From: a virus
Length of the DNA: 50,830 nt
IMG/VR virus record: IMGVR_UViG_3300023179_007745
Span: 1 to 50,830 of that record
Direction: 5' to 3' (one strand)
In this document: positions 1 to 7,194 of the stretch, in pieces
Layout: each line of letters starts with the position of its first letter
Position numbering within the stretch: the first letter of the stretch is position 1
Position numbers and translations under genes: made by a program
Notes under the pieces: generated by a model
Databases searched by the model: none
Told to the model about the DNA's origin: nothing
What the model saw: the letters and a program-made list of their open reading frames with translations, nothing else

Positions 1-178
1 TATCGCCTTGATAGCGAATACTTTTGTGACTTTTACGACTGGTAATTATATCAAAATTTTTTGGTTGGTAAACCTTACAATCAATATTGTATTTTTTAAA
101 TCGATTTACTAAAGAGCTTGTTTCTGTGTCTTTTTCAACAGAAAATGCATCATAATGAAATATCCAAACAGATTTCAT
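1..178 (-). CDS. RimK/glutathione-synthase-like ATP-grasp protein (N-terminal part)
   Basis: The reading frame starts with ATG and runs off the left edge, giving 59 visible residues. The N-terminus (MKSVWIFHYDAFSV), then a segment ending near SHKSIRYQG, resembles the pre-ATP-grasp domain of RimK-like ligases. In those proteins a short helix-strand unit is followed by an 'I-Y-G' strand before the ATP-grasp fold. Such ligases add amino acids to peptide or protein ends; the substrate here is unknown. The start codon overlaps the stop of the upstream 45-residue ORF as ATGA, which suggests translational coupling. The catalytic part lies outside the window, so the family call is tentative. Confidence 0.4.
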   Translation of the reverse strand, partial: MKSVWIFHYDAFSVEKDTETSSLVNRFKKYNIDCKVYQPKNFDIITSRKSHKSIRYQGD

Positions 179-312
179 TCGGTATTTAATTCTTCTATAT
201 CAAAATCTTGAGGATCTTCGTAATCTATATCTGCATGATTTTGACCATAAACTAAATCTTTTGATTCTAACAATAAATTATACCAGTAAAAAGGATTATA
301 AAAATTAAACAT
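175..312 (-). CDS. Small acidic hypothetical protein (45 aa)
   Basis: ATG is preceded by a good ribosome-binding site (GGGAG, 6 nt away). The 45-residue product begins MFNFYNPFYWYNLLLESK and ends in a strongly acidic tail. It overlaps the end of the upstream phosphoesterase gene by 8 nt, and its stop overlaps the next start as ATGA. This is the tight packing expected of a real phage gene. No family is recognised. The aromatic N-terminus and acidic C-terminus suggest a small binding partner, which is inference only. Confidence 0.55.
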   Translation of the reverse strand: MFNFYNPFYWYNLLLESKDLVYGQNHADIDYEDPQDFDIEELNTE

Positions 313-1072
313 TGTTATCTCCCATATTTTCAACCTGTTTAACCCAGTAAATTATTTCCCATCTTCCATTATAATGTTCTACTAATGCACTGCAACTTTC
401 CACCCAGTCGCCATCATTCATGTAAATTATACCATTTATTTCTTTAATTTCTGGTTTATGAATGTGACCACATATAATTCCGTCGAAACCACGCTTGCTG
501 CAGTAGTCAACTAGATTACGCTCAAAATGGAAAACAAAATCTACGGCTTTTTTTACACGCTGCTTAAGAAATTGAGAAAGCGACCAATATCCAAATCCGA
601 GCCTATGTCTAATTCTATTAAAATTAGTATTTAATACGAGCAGTAAATCATATGCCTTATCACCAAGAAAACTTATCCAAGGAGCAAGTCTTGTAATACC
701 ATCAAACATATCTCCGTGTATTACTAGATATTTTTTACCATCTATTCCTATATGTATTATTTGATTTGCTATTTCTATTCTACCAAATGATATTCCATAT
801 GGAATCATTGGTCTAAGAAATTCGTCGTGATTACCAGCAATGTAATAAACATTAGTACCTTGCTTAGCATGTCCTAATATCCTTCGGACAACGTTAGAGT
901 GAGATTGTTTCCAAGCCCATTTGTTTTGCTGAATTTTCCATCCATCAACTATATCACCTACGAGATATAATTTTTCTGCTGTATTATTTTTCAGAAAATC
1001 TACTAATATTTCTGCTTGACAACCTTTACTACCCAAATGTAGATCTGATATAAAGATTGATTTATATTGCAT
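305..1072 (-). CDS. Calcineurin-like metallophosphoesterase, LpxH-like (UDP-2,3-diacylglucosamine hydrolase family)
   Basis: The 255-residue product has the complete metallophosphoesterase motif series: SDLHLGS near residue 9, GDIVDGW near 40, GNHDE near 81, HGDMFD near 119 and GHIHKPE near 202. The two-metal site is therefore intact. The ISDLHLG start and HGD/GHTH-type spacing match the LpxH/YbbF group, which removes UMP from UDP-2,3-diacylglucosamine in lipid A synthesis. Substrate specificity cannot be read from these motifs. The gene follows a tRNA and a structured inverted repeat, and it heads a short overlapping run with two downstream ORFs. Its proximity to sugar and LPS-type genes fits a cell-envelope role. 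Confidence 0.75.
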   Translation of the reverse strand: MQYKSIFISDLHLGSKGCQAEILVDFLKNNTAEKLYLVGDIVDGWKIQQNKWAWKQSHSNVVRRILGHAKQGTNVYYIAGNHDEFLRPMIPYGISFGRIEIANQIIHIGIDGKKYLVIHGDMFDGITRLAPWISFLGDKAYDLLLVLNTNFNRIRHRLGFGYWSLSQFLKQRVKKAVDFVFHFERNLVDYCSKRGFDGIICGHIHKPEIKEINGIIYMNDGDWVESCSALVEHYNGRWEIIYWVKQVENMGDNNV

Positions 1073-1081
1073 ATTTTTAGA

Positions 1082-1172
1082 GGGTCAGGTATTCATCCCT
1101 AATTAACAATCCCATTTTGGGAGAATATTCATTACAAGTAATGTTGGCAATCGGGGAGTTACCTGATTTTTT
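1082..1172. other. Structured inverted repeat with inner hairpins in the leader of the phosphoesterase gene
   Basis: TCAGGTA (1085-1091) pairs with TACCTGA (1160-1166), and CCC (1097-1099) pairs with GGG just inside. The enclosed stretch has two further perfect hairpins, CCCATTTTGGG and ATTACAAGTAAT. Read as plus-strand RNA, the outer stem extends by G-U pairs and is followed by six T. Read as minus-strand RNA, it is the 5' leader of the phosphoesterase gene, ending about 10 nt before its ATG. It could be a leader regulatory element, a small terminated plus-strand RNA or a boundary terminator. No known riboswitch class was recognised. Confidence 0.45.
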
Positions 1173-1259
1173 AAATAAAAGTATATATTATATTTATGTT
1201 TAAAATTAGTAAAACAATATTAAGTTTTAATGTATTATCTTAAAGTAAAATATTAAGAA

Positions 1260-1337
1260 TGGTGATGATGGCGAGGTTCGAACTCACGGCTTTAGGGATT
1301 TACAGCCCCTTGCATTGGACCACTCTGCCACCTTCAC
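1260..1337 (-). tRNA. tRNA-Tyr (anticodon GTA), atypical acceptor stem and short variable loop
   Basis: The 78-nt minus-strand element has a D arm (GCA...TGC, with GG in the loop). Its anticodon arm has a 5-bp stem and loop CTGTAAA, giving anticodon GTA. The T arm is a perfect 5-bp stem with loop TTCGAAC. The 3' end is encoded as ACCA. The predicted acceptor strands (GTGAAGG and CATCATC) pair poorly in the standard register. A slipped register, two bases further towards the 3' end, pairs 6 of 7. The variable loop is only 6 nt, whereas bacterial tRNA-Tyr normally has a long variable arm. It may be a diverged or partly degenerate tRNA. Confidence 0.7.
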
Positions 1338-1342
1338 ATTAT

Positions 1343-2182
1343 TCAACTATTATACACTCTAATAAACAATTCTCTCCATTGATTGCTAATTGTTTGGGGG
1401 CTAAATTTTTCTCTAATATAATCTTGACCATTTTTTACTTTACTTATTGCTTCTTCCTTATTAGTCAACGCCCATTTAATTCCTTCACTGACATCTCCCC
1501 GCCAAATAAAATCTTTAAGCTCATTCCAACTTTCAATATTAGTATTTGGTGTGATAACAAATCTACCTGCTCTTAAAGCTCTGATAATTCTGTTACCATT
1601 AGTTAATGGATTATTGCTAGTAAGTAAAACTAAACCACATTCTTCTAATAATTGTAGTTCATTAGATATACTAAAAGGTACTAAATTAGGTGCATCGAAA
1701 CTTTTAGAACATACAATTAAATTTTCTAATTTGATGTATGGTTTTAAACTATCATAATTTGATTGATGACCAAACCATAAAATTTTATTGTTATTAATTG
1801 AGGGTTGTAATTCTTCATTGGTATAACAATCTTCAATTACTTCACAATTAATTCTATAATGTTTATATATTTTTTCTTTTAATTTTTTAGATGATACTGT
1901 AGTTACTGTAGCATGAACTATTGCAGCTCTTTGCATACTTCCAATTTCATTATTTTTATCTAAATGAAAATCGGTAATATCAAAAATAGATTTAAAATTT
2001 GTATTTTTTAATCTAATAAAATTTTCAGTATTAATAGTTCTAAATATTACAGTAACATCAGCAACGCCACCCATAGCGTAATCTAATCCATGTAAATTCT
2101 TTGTAGCCTCTACTCGGTATCTGTATCCAGCATGTCCAGAAAATAGATCGCCGATATATCCAATAACAGGTAATTTATTCAC
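1343..2182 (-). CDS. GT-B fold glycosyltransferase (family 1-like)
   Basis: From the GTG start the product is 279 residues. It opens with a Rossmann-like strand (KLPVIGYIGDLFSG). The C-terminal half has the GT-B pattern: KILWFGHQSN, then LVLLTSNNPLTNGNRIIRAL and AGRFVITPN, the usual nucleotide-sugar-binding loop and helix of GT4-like enzymes. A longer frame with a TTG start at 2239 exists, but its extra N-terminus overlaps the upstream ORF and looks untranslated. Neither start has a clear ribosome-binding site. The acceptor is unknown. The nearby epimerase and RfbH-like genes suggest transfer of a phage-made or host sugar to a surface glycan or virion. Confidence 0.65.
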   Translation of the reverse strand: MNKLPVIGYIGDLFSGHAGYRYRVEATKNLHGLDYAMGGVADVTVIFRTINTENFIRLKNTNFKSIFDITDFHLDKNNEIGSMQRAAIVHATVTTVSSKKLKEKIYKHYRINCEVIEDCYTNEELQPSINNNKILWFGHQSNYDSLKPYIKLENLIVCSKSFDAPNLVPFSISNELQLLEECGLVLLTSNNPLTNGNRIIRALRAGRFVITPNTNIESWNELKDFIWRGDVSEGIKWALTNKEEAISKVKNGQDYIREKFSPQTISNQWRELFIRVYNS

Positions 2183-2192
2183 TAAAAAATTT

Positions 2193-2378
2193 TTATATTT
2201 GTTTAAGATAACTAGATAACAAAGTCCAATCAATATCAAACTTTATCTTTTCACCGTCTTTATTGTAAACAGAGTAACTGTAATTACCTAAATATAATTT
2301 GTCGCCGTTTGGCTCTGTTTTTAAAAGTTGACCACCAGGTTTTGAAACAGATTTTGTTTTTTTAATTTTTTTATTCAT
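2193..2378 (-). CDS. Small hypothetical protein (61 aa)
   Basis: ATG is preceded by GGAG at 6-7 nt spacing, a good ribosome-binding site. The product has a lysine-rich N-terminus (MNKKIKKTKSVSKPGG), followed by a probable small beta-sheet segment (KLYLGNYSYSVYNKDGEKI). No family is recognised. It lies between the epimerase gene and a glycosyltransferase in the same direction. The basic tail could bind nucleic acid or another protein, but nothing here decides that. Confidence 0.5.
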   Translation of the reverse strand: MNKKIKKTKSVSKPGGQLLKTEPNGDKLYLGNYSYSVYNKDGEKIKFDIDWTLLSSYLKQI

Positions 2379-2417
2379 AATATTCTCCGTAAAAGCTATA
2401 GTTATAAAAAATATTTT

Positions 2418-3242
2418 TTAAAAAGTTTTAATTAACTCTTTTACGATTGCCCTGATACTTTTTCTTGGTTTATAGCCTAACTTCTTTAATTTGCTGTTAT
2501 CCATATACATCGATTTTACTTGTACTAGCTTATGAAAGTCAGCCTGTGGAACTTCGATGATTTCAGACTTAGATTGTGTGTAACCGATAGCATACATGAT
2601 GATTGTATAAAAATCTGTCTTTGTCATATTACCGACATTGTAGATCTCATTCACTTTGCCTCGAGTTAGAATCAATGCAATAGCACCACACAAATCGTCA
2701 ACATGAATATAATCGCGAATGAATTCGCCTTTATCATATAAGTTGATTGGACGATTGTTCTTTATTTCACCCAACAAATAAGTCAATGCATTTTTCTTCT
2801 TTGATACTTTTTTATCACCCGGACCAAGGACATTTGCAAACCTTAAGATTCTATACTTTATATTGAATGTTTCACAATATGAAATTAGCAATTGTTCTGC
2901 TGCACGCTTAGTAATTGAATAGAATCCTTTTGGATTACAATAAGATGTTTCTTTAGCAGGTAGATCTGTATCACCGTAGACAAACCAAGAGCTTGCAAAG
3001 TTAAATACAATATCTTTACCCTTACATTGTTCTAATATTTTGATTAAAGTAGTTAGATTAGTATCTATATCAATATAAGGATTCTCTTTCATACTATAAT
3101 TGTCAACCGTTGAAATCAAGTAAAGGATTTCTCCCTTATCGATCTTCACTTCATAGTCATCTCGATCATTTACAATCGTTTCATAGCAAAGTTGACAAAA
3201 ACGACTTCCTATAAAGCCGTGTCCACCAAATACATTTACCAC
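2418..3242 (-). CDS. NAD(P)-dependent sugar epimerase/dehydratase (extended SDR)
   Basis: The 274-residue product has the nucleotide-binding motif GGHGFIGS at residues 6-13. The catalytic YxxxK is YSITK near residue 127, with a SSWFVYG segment upstream supplying the catalytic Ser region. The late segment RDYIHVDDLCGAI is typical of UDP/GDP/CDP-sugar epimerases and 4-ketoreductases. The start overlaps the end of the RfbH-like gene by 7 nt, so the two are probably co-translated. That pairing suggests it acts on the 4-keto-3-deoxy product of the dehydrase, for example as a 4-ketoreductase or epimerase. The exact reaction is inference. Confidence 0.8.
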   Translation of the reverse strand: MVNVFGGHGFIGSRFCQLCYETIVNDRDDYEVKIDKGEILYLISTVDNYSMKENPYIDIDTNLTTLIKILEQCKGKDIVFNFASSWFVYGDTDLPAKETSYCNPKGFYSITKRAAEQLLISYCETFNIKYRILRFANVLGPGDKKVSKKKNALTYLLGEIKNNRPINLYDKGEFIRDYIHVDDLCGAIALILTRGKVNEIYNVGNMTKTDFYTIIMYAIGYTQSKSEIIEVPQADFHKLVQVKSMYMDNSKLKKLGYKPRKSIRAIVKELIKTF

Positions 3243-4516
3243 GATTGGATTACTCCAGAAATATAGTTTAGAACCTCATCTGTGTAGGTGGGTGTACAAC
3301 CAATAAAGAACACATGTGAAAGAGCTTTATTAGCATTTGGAAAATCTCTAAAATCACCTAAATGCTTATATCCAGGATGAAGTAGGATGTTACCAGCAAA
3401 GTAGCTTCTTGTTTGAATCTTATTAGCTTCAAAGTGTGCGACGAGCAATTCTTTCAAGTCTTGTGATTCGCAAATAATTGGTACACCAAACCAAGATGGA
3501 TCTGCATTATCAAGTTTAGAGGCAACTCTTACACCATCAAGCTGATTCAAACTATAGCTAATTGACTTAGTATGCTCTCTTCTTTTCTCGTCAATAAACT
3601 TAATCTTAGTCAATTGAACTAAGCCAATCGCACCCTGTAAGTCTAGTGGCTTTAGGTTATAACCCATATTAGTAAACACATACTTGTGATCAATCACACC
3701 ATCATAATCTTCAAGCCATTCTGAAAATCTCTTACCGCATGTTCCACATGATAGTTTATTATTTTTACCAACACAATAACAATCTCTACCCCACCACGAT
3801 ATCGAGCGAATCAACGGGATCAATTCATCGTGATTAGTACAAACCATTCCACCTTCACCAGTTGAAATGTGATGAGCTGGATAGAAGGAGCAAGACCATG
3901 CATCATATAACTTGCAAAGATGTTCGCCTTTCCACCTTGAACCAAGACTATCACAATTATCACCAATCAGCCTAAGATTGTGTTGCTCACATAATGCGAC
4001 CAATCTATCCATATCAGGAGGATTGCCAAGAACTGGCGAGACGACAATTGCTACTGTCTTTGGTGTGATTGCTTTCTCAATCAAATCAACATCAAAGTTT
4101 AGGGTGTTCATTTCAATATCAACGAACACTGGCTTCATATTGTTTTGAACAATAGGTGCGATTGTAGTAGGAAAGCCTACAGGAGATACAATAAGCTCTG
4201 CACCATCTTGCCACCCATAAAACTTCTTAAGAGATGTAAACATTACAAGATTTGCGGATGAGCCAGAATTTACCATATGAGCATGTTTTACTTCAAACAT
4301 TTTTGCAAAAGCTTCCTGGAATTCTGCAATTTTTTCACCGGTAGTGATCCATTCTCCATTAATTAAAGCATTAATGGCAGCTTGAATCTCTTGATAATCC
4401 CACACTGGACCTGAGTAGTATACCGGGGTGGTTCCAGGTATAAATTCATCATATTTGTTAATATAACCAGGCTTAGCACTTAAAGCCAATGCATTTATAA
4501 TACTTTGCTGAATCAT
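3236..4516 (-). CDS. rfbH: CDP-4-keto-6-deoxyglucose 3-dehydrase, E1/RfbH-type PMP iron-sulfur enzyme
   Basis: This 426-residue protein belongs to the DegT/DnrJ/EryC1/StrS aminotransferase fold. The usual PLP lysine is replaced by histidine (YPAHHISTGEGG, His216), the hallmark of E1/RfbH dehydrases. The [2Fe-2S] cysteines are present: Cys188, then exactly 57 residues to Cys246, then Cys248, with Cys257 and Cys260 before GKRF. Known E1 has C-X57-C-X-C-X7-C, so the last spacing is slightly longer here. E1 removes the C3 hydroxyl of CDP-4-keto-6-deoxyglucose together with an E3 reductase, leading to 3,6-dideoxyhexoses. No E3 gene is visible in this window. The gene overlaps a basic 44-residue ORF upstream (ATGA) and an epimerase downstream. 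Confidence 0.88.
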   Translation of the reverse strand: MIQQSIINALALSAKPGYINKYDEFIPGTTPVYYSGPVWDYQEIQAAINALINGEWITTGEKIAEFQEAFAKMFEVKHAHMVNSGSSANLVMFTSLKKFYGWQDGAELIVSPVGFPTTIAPIVQNNMKPVFVDIEMNTLNFDVDLIEKAITPKTVAIVVSPVLGNPPDMDRLVALCEQHNLRLIGDNCDSLGSRWKGEHLCKLYDAWSCSFYPAHHISTGEGGMVCTNHDELIPLIRSISWWGRDCYCVGKNNKLSCGTCGKRFSEWLEDYDGVIDHKYVFTNMGYNLKPLDLQGAIGLVQLTKIKFIDEKRREHTKSISYSLNQLDGVRVASKLDNADPSWFGVPIICESQDLKELLVAHFEANKIQTRSYFAGNILLHPGYKHLGDFRDFPNANKALSHVFFIGCTPTYTDEVLNYISGVIQSW

Positions 4517-4647
4517 TTACCTTGACCTCGATATTTTTTATATCCATGTCTTTGCGATTTATTCATGCTACTAGTTTTTGGTTTACTGCCGCCTTGTCTA
4601 GTACGTTTTTCAATTGTTTGTTTTCTTCTATCACTTTCACTTGCCAT
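4513..4647 (-). CDS. Small basic hypothetical protein (44 aa)
   Basis: ATG is preceded by AAGGAT at good spacing. The product is very rich in Lys and Arg (starts MASESDRRKQTIEKRTRQGG, ends YKKYRGQGK). Its stop overlaps the RfbH-like start as ATGA. The composition suggests a disordered, nucleic-acid-binding peptide. No family is recognised, and its place just before a sugar enzyme does not explain its role. Confidence 0.5.
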   Translation of the reverse strand: MASESDRRKQTIEKRTRQGGSKPKTSSMNKSQRHGYKKYRGQGK

Positions 4648-4664
4648 AATGTATATCCTTAAAA

Positions 4665-4973
4665 TTAAACTGGATGAAAGGCCACTTTATTATCTTTGGG
4701 TACAACAATTCCAGATCCAAACACTGAATTATATTGATTATAAAGTTCTTTAACGGGCTCCGATTGCCAAATCAAGAACTCAGCTGCTATTTCAATTAAA
4801 TGTTCCTTTGTATGAACAGCATAAGGAAGCATTGCCATGGTGGGATCGCCTCCAGCTTGTCTGGGTGGCATTAAGGTAAGAAGGCATGGTTGTTTAATAG
4901 AGTATCCATCATCAGTTGGATTTACATCGCCAATAATTTCTTCCCCCGTGGATAATTTTACAATTTTAATCAT
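4665..4973 (-). CDS. LSm/Sm-like domain hypothetical protein (paralogue A)
   Basis: The 102-residue product starts MIKIVKLSTGEEIIGDV, a strand-turn-strand with a 'KL-x-G-E-x-I-x-G' signature like the first strands of Sm/Hfq-type barrels (VxLxNGxxIxGxL). It ends with a short helix and an aromatic-poor tail. It shares this layout (KLS.GE.I at the start, a 'P..L..P' segment, a 'YNQY.S' helix) with the protein at 31228-31662. They are therefore paralogues by eye. An RNA- or protein-binding small barrel is inferred; no function is established. It overlaps the preceding ORF by 8 nt. Confidence 0.55.
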   Translation of the reverse strand: MIKIVKLSTGEEIIGDVNPTDDGYSIKQPCLLTLMPPRQAGGDPTMAMLPYAVHTKEHLIEIAAEFLIWQSEPVKELYNQYNSVFGSGIVVPKDNKVAFHPV

Positions 4974-5136
4974 TAATTATTTTCTCCAAAAATTTTTCAA
5001 CTTCATTTTCATTATAGCATATTTTAATAAAAGAATCAAGAGACGCTCGATTAAAACCTGCAATAATCGTTTGGTCACAAAGGACGCTAACTTTAATAAT
5101 CCAATAATCATAAAATACAGCGTCCAGACTTACCAT
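4966..5136 (-). CDS. Small hypothetical protein (56 aa)
   Basis: The ORF starts two bases after the stop of the 39-residue upstream ORF, and its own stop overlaps the LSm-like start. It begins MVSLDAVFYDYWIIKVSVLC and ends with a short amphipathic helix rich in Glu and Lys. No family is recognised. The only support is gene packing and an uninterrupted frame between flanking genes; a clear ribosome-binding site is missing. Confidence 0.45.
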   Translation of the reverse strand: MVSLDAVFYDYWIIKVSVLCDQTIIAGFNRASLDSFIKICYNENEVEKFLEKIIND

Positions 5137-5137
5137 A

Positions 5138-5257
5138 TTATTTTTTTATTTCCTTAATAGATTCTGCTATTTTTCCATTATGTGCAAAAATAGCAGCTGC
5201 TCTTGCTTGTCCATACATTTCTAACCATTCAAAAATTTTTTTAAAAAACTTTTTCAT
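5138..5257 (-). CDS. Very small hypothetical protein (39 aa)
   Basis: The start overlaps the stop of the DUF3563-like gene as ATGA. The peptide begins MKKFFKKIFEWLEMYGQARA and forms a likely amphipathic helix with a basic face. It could lie on a membrane or pack on a partner protein. The gene is in a chain of four tightly coupled small ORFs downstream of Hsp20. No family is recognised. Confidence 0.45.
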   Translation of the reverse strand: MKKFFKKIFEWLEMYGQARAAAIFAHNGKIAESIKEIKK

Positions 5258-5460
5258 AGTAGTCCTTTATACTTAAGCTGACGTTCGCGATATTCAAAAT
5301 CAGCTATATCTACACTCTTGGAAAGATAAAATTCTGCCTCTGATTGATATGAAATACTAAACCAGTTTCTGATTTTGTTCCACACCGACTTTTGTGAAGA
5401 TGGTGTCGGTACACCACCTGGGGCTACTTGTGATAGCCCCATGGCGGTAAATTTTTGCAT
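5254..5460 (-). CDS. DUF3563-like small protein (68 aa)
   Basis: The C-terminal half (WNKIRNWF, then EAEFYLSKSVDIADFEYRER) matches the pattern of DUF3563 proteins: an aromatic helix followed by E-x-Y-L-x-x-(S/A)-x-D-x-A-D-x-E-x-R. The family has no known function; it occurs widely in proteobacteria. The gene starts at the last base of the Hsp20 stop region, so it is probably translated from the same message. A proteobacterial origin is suggested by the family, which is inference. Confidence 0.6.
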   Translation of the reverse strand: MQKFTAMGLSQVAPGGVPTPSSQKSVWNKIRNWFSISYQSEAEFYLSKSVDIADFEYRERQLKYKGLL

Positions 5461-5957
5461 TATTCTGTCTTTTCCTTCTCAACCAAAAATTGTTTTTCTG
5501 TTTTTTTGGATTTAGTAGAAGTATCAGCAACTTCAATTTTGCGAGGTTTCTTGTGCTCAGGAATAATTTTTTCCAGGGCAATCTTCAACATACCGTTAAT
5601 CATTTCTGCATTATGAATTTCAATATGGTCATCTAATGCAAAAGTGCGGGTAAAAGCACGGTTTGCAATACCTTTGAACAAAAAGTTATCTTGGTCATCA
5701 GCTGAAGCTCCGCTAATTACAAGTTTGTTATCCTCAAAAGTAATTTCAATATCTGATTTAGAAAAACCAGCAACGGCTAATTCGATAACATACTTGTTAT
5801 CTTCTACCTTGCGGATATTGTATGGGGGATAGTTAGGAATATTTTTGGTCAAATCATCGTGTAGCTTAGCCATACGATTCCAATTATCATCGAAACCCAC
5901 ATAGAACTTATCCAAGTCCTTAAACATATCCAAAACAGTACGAGGTACTAGAGTCAT
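5460..5957 (-). CDS. hsp20: Small heat-shock protein Hsp20 (IbpA-like)
   Basis: The 165-residue product has a short N-terminal arm and an alpha-crystallin domain at about residues 43-140 (YVIELAVAGFSKSDI, then NRAFTRTFALDDHIEI and NGMLKIALEK). A C-terminal PRKIEV motif serves as the usual I-x-I/V anchor for oligomerisation, followed by a charged tail. Such holdases keep aggregating proteins soluble and are common in marine T4-like phages. A good ribosome-binding site (AGGAG) precedes the ATG. A TATAAT hexamer lies about 27 nt upstream of the ATG (5984-5989) without a clear -35. A TATAAATA box lies about 105 nt upstream, so expression could be host-type or late. Confidence 0.9.
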   Translation of the reverse strand: MTLVPRTVLDMFKDLDKFYVGFDDNWNRMAKLHDDLTKNIPNYPPYNIRKVEDNKYVIELAVAGFSKSDIEITFEDNKLVISGASADDQDNFLFKGIANRAFTRTFALDDHIEIHNAEMINGMLKIALEKIIPEHKKPRKIEVADTSTKSKKTEKQFLVEKEKTE

Positions 5958-6021
5958 TTTAATTCTCCTATTAAGCGAGTTAAATTATAAACCAACCCAA
6001 ATGGCGTTGGCAGGCAGTTTT

Positions 6022-6041
6022 ACTAGGTTACCTAGCCTAGT
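6022..6041. repeat. Small nested inverted repeat upstream of hsp20
   Basis: ACTAGG and CCTAGT flank an 8-nt loop, and a second perfect hairpin, CTAGG-TTA-CCTAG, lies inside. A further CCATC/GATGG hairpin follows directly. The cluster sits between the end of the GT gene and the hsp20 leader. There is no T-run on either strand, so a simple intrinsic terminator is unlikely. An operator or RNA-processing site is possible. Confidence 0.4.
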
Positions 6042-6060
6042 TCCATCACGATGGATGTTA

Positions 6061-7194
6061 TTATTTATATTCTATAAGCTCATTTACTACTTTGTCAACA
6101 GAAATTTTCCAGTCTGCCGCTTGAAACTGCTTAACAACAGTAACATCTTCATAAAATCTAGACTTACCAACATGGCCTTCAATAAACCAGGGAAAATATA
6201 ACCTTCCATTACAAAGTACAAATGTCTTTTTACCCATTGCACCCGCAGCATGCGCAACACTTGTATCACAAGATATTATAACATCACAGGTTTCTATGAT
6301 AGCAAGTAGCTCTTCATAATTATCTAATTTAGGATATAAAATTTTTTCATTTCTTTTTTCCTTGATTATACCAGTATTTCTTCCCTTATAATAAGTATAA
6401 TTTCCATAATATAAATTGACTATTTCTGCTCTATTTCCAACTTGATTAACGATAAAATCTCTAGGAATTGATAGAAGACCCCTTAACTTACTTTTTAAAT
6501 TACCGTGATGGCACAAGCCAATTCTGAATTTAGATTTATCTAAGTAATTTTTAACTATTTCTGGGTTAGAAAAAAAGTATTTTTGATTAGGGATGTTAAA
6601 TCTTACATCCAAAAGATAAGGTAATTTAAAAATACTAATTAGAGAATATTTCTTTTTGGGGTTGTATTGTATACTTTTTATATCTGGAAATATTCTAAAA
6701 AGAGTATTATCTAAAATACCATCACTAAGATAATATACATCACCCTTTATTGTTTTCTTGAGTTGATTATACCACCTTAAGAAGATAATCTCATCACCAG
6801 TCCCCCCTTGTTTATAAAGATAAACATTATCTATATTTTCAAGATTTGTTGGTTGATCGACATTCTTTAATCGTCGTAGTACTTTTAGATTATCATTAAA
6901 CTCTTTAGGTGATACTTTATCATGTTTGTTAAAGTATATTTCCCATAATTTTGGATAATTGCCTTCAAAATATTTTAAAATAAAAAGATTAGTATGATTT
7001 ATACTAGGATATTTTTTAATTATAACATCCCTAAGATCAATAGCTTTTTGATATTGAAGAGTATGTGCATAAAGACTATAAAGGCACATATAATCATTTA
7101 TATCAACTTTATCTTCCTTTACACTATCCTCAATTAATCTTATTACCTTTAAAGGGTCGTTAAAGTCAAGAATATGACAATATTTATCATACAT
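6061..7194 (-). CDS. Glycosyltransferase, heptosyltransferase (GT9)-like with helical N-terminal repeat region
   Basis: The 377-residue protein has a helix-rich N-terminal third reminiscent of TPR-type repeats (DYMCLYSLYAHTLQYQKAID). The C-terminal GT-B domain carries the GT9/GT41-type motif CDVIISCDTSVAHAAGAMG near residues 303-321, where Asp-Thr-Ser-x-Ala-His contacts the nucleotide sugar. A glycine-rich motif, YKQGGTGDEI, lies mid-protein. GT9 enzymes add heptose to LPS core; TPR-GT41 types glycosylate proteins. Either is possible. The start overlaps the RegA stop by one base (TAATG). The gene is an insertion between RegA and Hsp20. Confidence 0.7.
   Translation of the reverse strand: MYDKYCHILDFNDPLKVIRLIEDSVKEDKVDINDYMCLYSLYAHTLQYQKAIDLRDVIIKKYPSINHTNLFILKYFEGNYPKLWEIYFNKHDKVSPKEFNDNLKVLRRLKNVDQPTNLENIDNVYLYKQGGTGDEIIFLRWYNQLKKTIKGDVYYLSDGILDNTLFRIFPDIKSIQYNPKKKYSLISIFKLPYLLDVRFNIPNQKYFFSNPEIVKNYLDKSKFRIGLCHHGNLKSKLRGLLSIPRDFIVNQVGNRAEIVNLYYGNYTYYKGRNTGIIKEKRNEKILYPKLDNYEELLAIIETCDVIISCDTSVAHAAGAMGKKTFVLCNGRLYFPWFIEGHVGKSRFYEDVTVVKQFQAADWKISVDKVVNELIEYK
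6062..6069 (-). promoter_or_regulatory. Possible T4-type late promoter TATAAATA upstream of hsp20
   Basis: An exact TATAAATA octamer on the minus strand overlaps the last codons of the preceding GT gene. The hsp20 ATG is about 105 nt downstream, longer than the leaders of the other late promoters in this window. Because the motif partly encodes the final Tyr-Lys-stop, it may be coincidental. Confidence 0.35.

Noticed and set aside
305-1072. Metallophosphoesterase as another gp47/SbcD nuclease
   Set aside because: Length and motif spacing fit the LpxH/YbbF group, and a complete gp47 is present at 23671-24729.
1341-1360. TATAAT hexamer upstream of the tRNA as a promoter
   Set aside because: No -35 at the right distance was found, and the hexamer overlaps the glycosyltransferase end.
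1259-1576. Plus-strand ORF of 105 residues starting MVMMARFEL
   Set aside because: It is antisense to the tRNA and the glycosyltransferase, has no ribosome-binding site and no recognisable domain.
2183-2239. TTG start giving 19 extra residues to the glycosyltransferase
   Set aside because: The extra stretch overlaps the end of the preceding gene in another frame, lacks a ribosome-binding site and does not look like a GT N-terminus.
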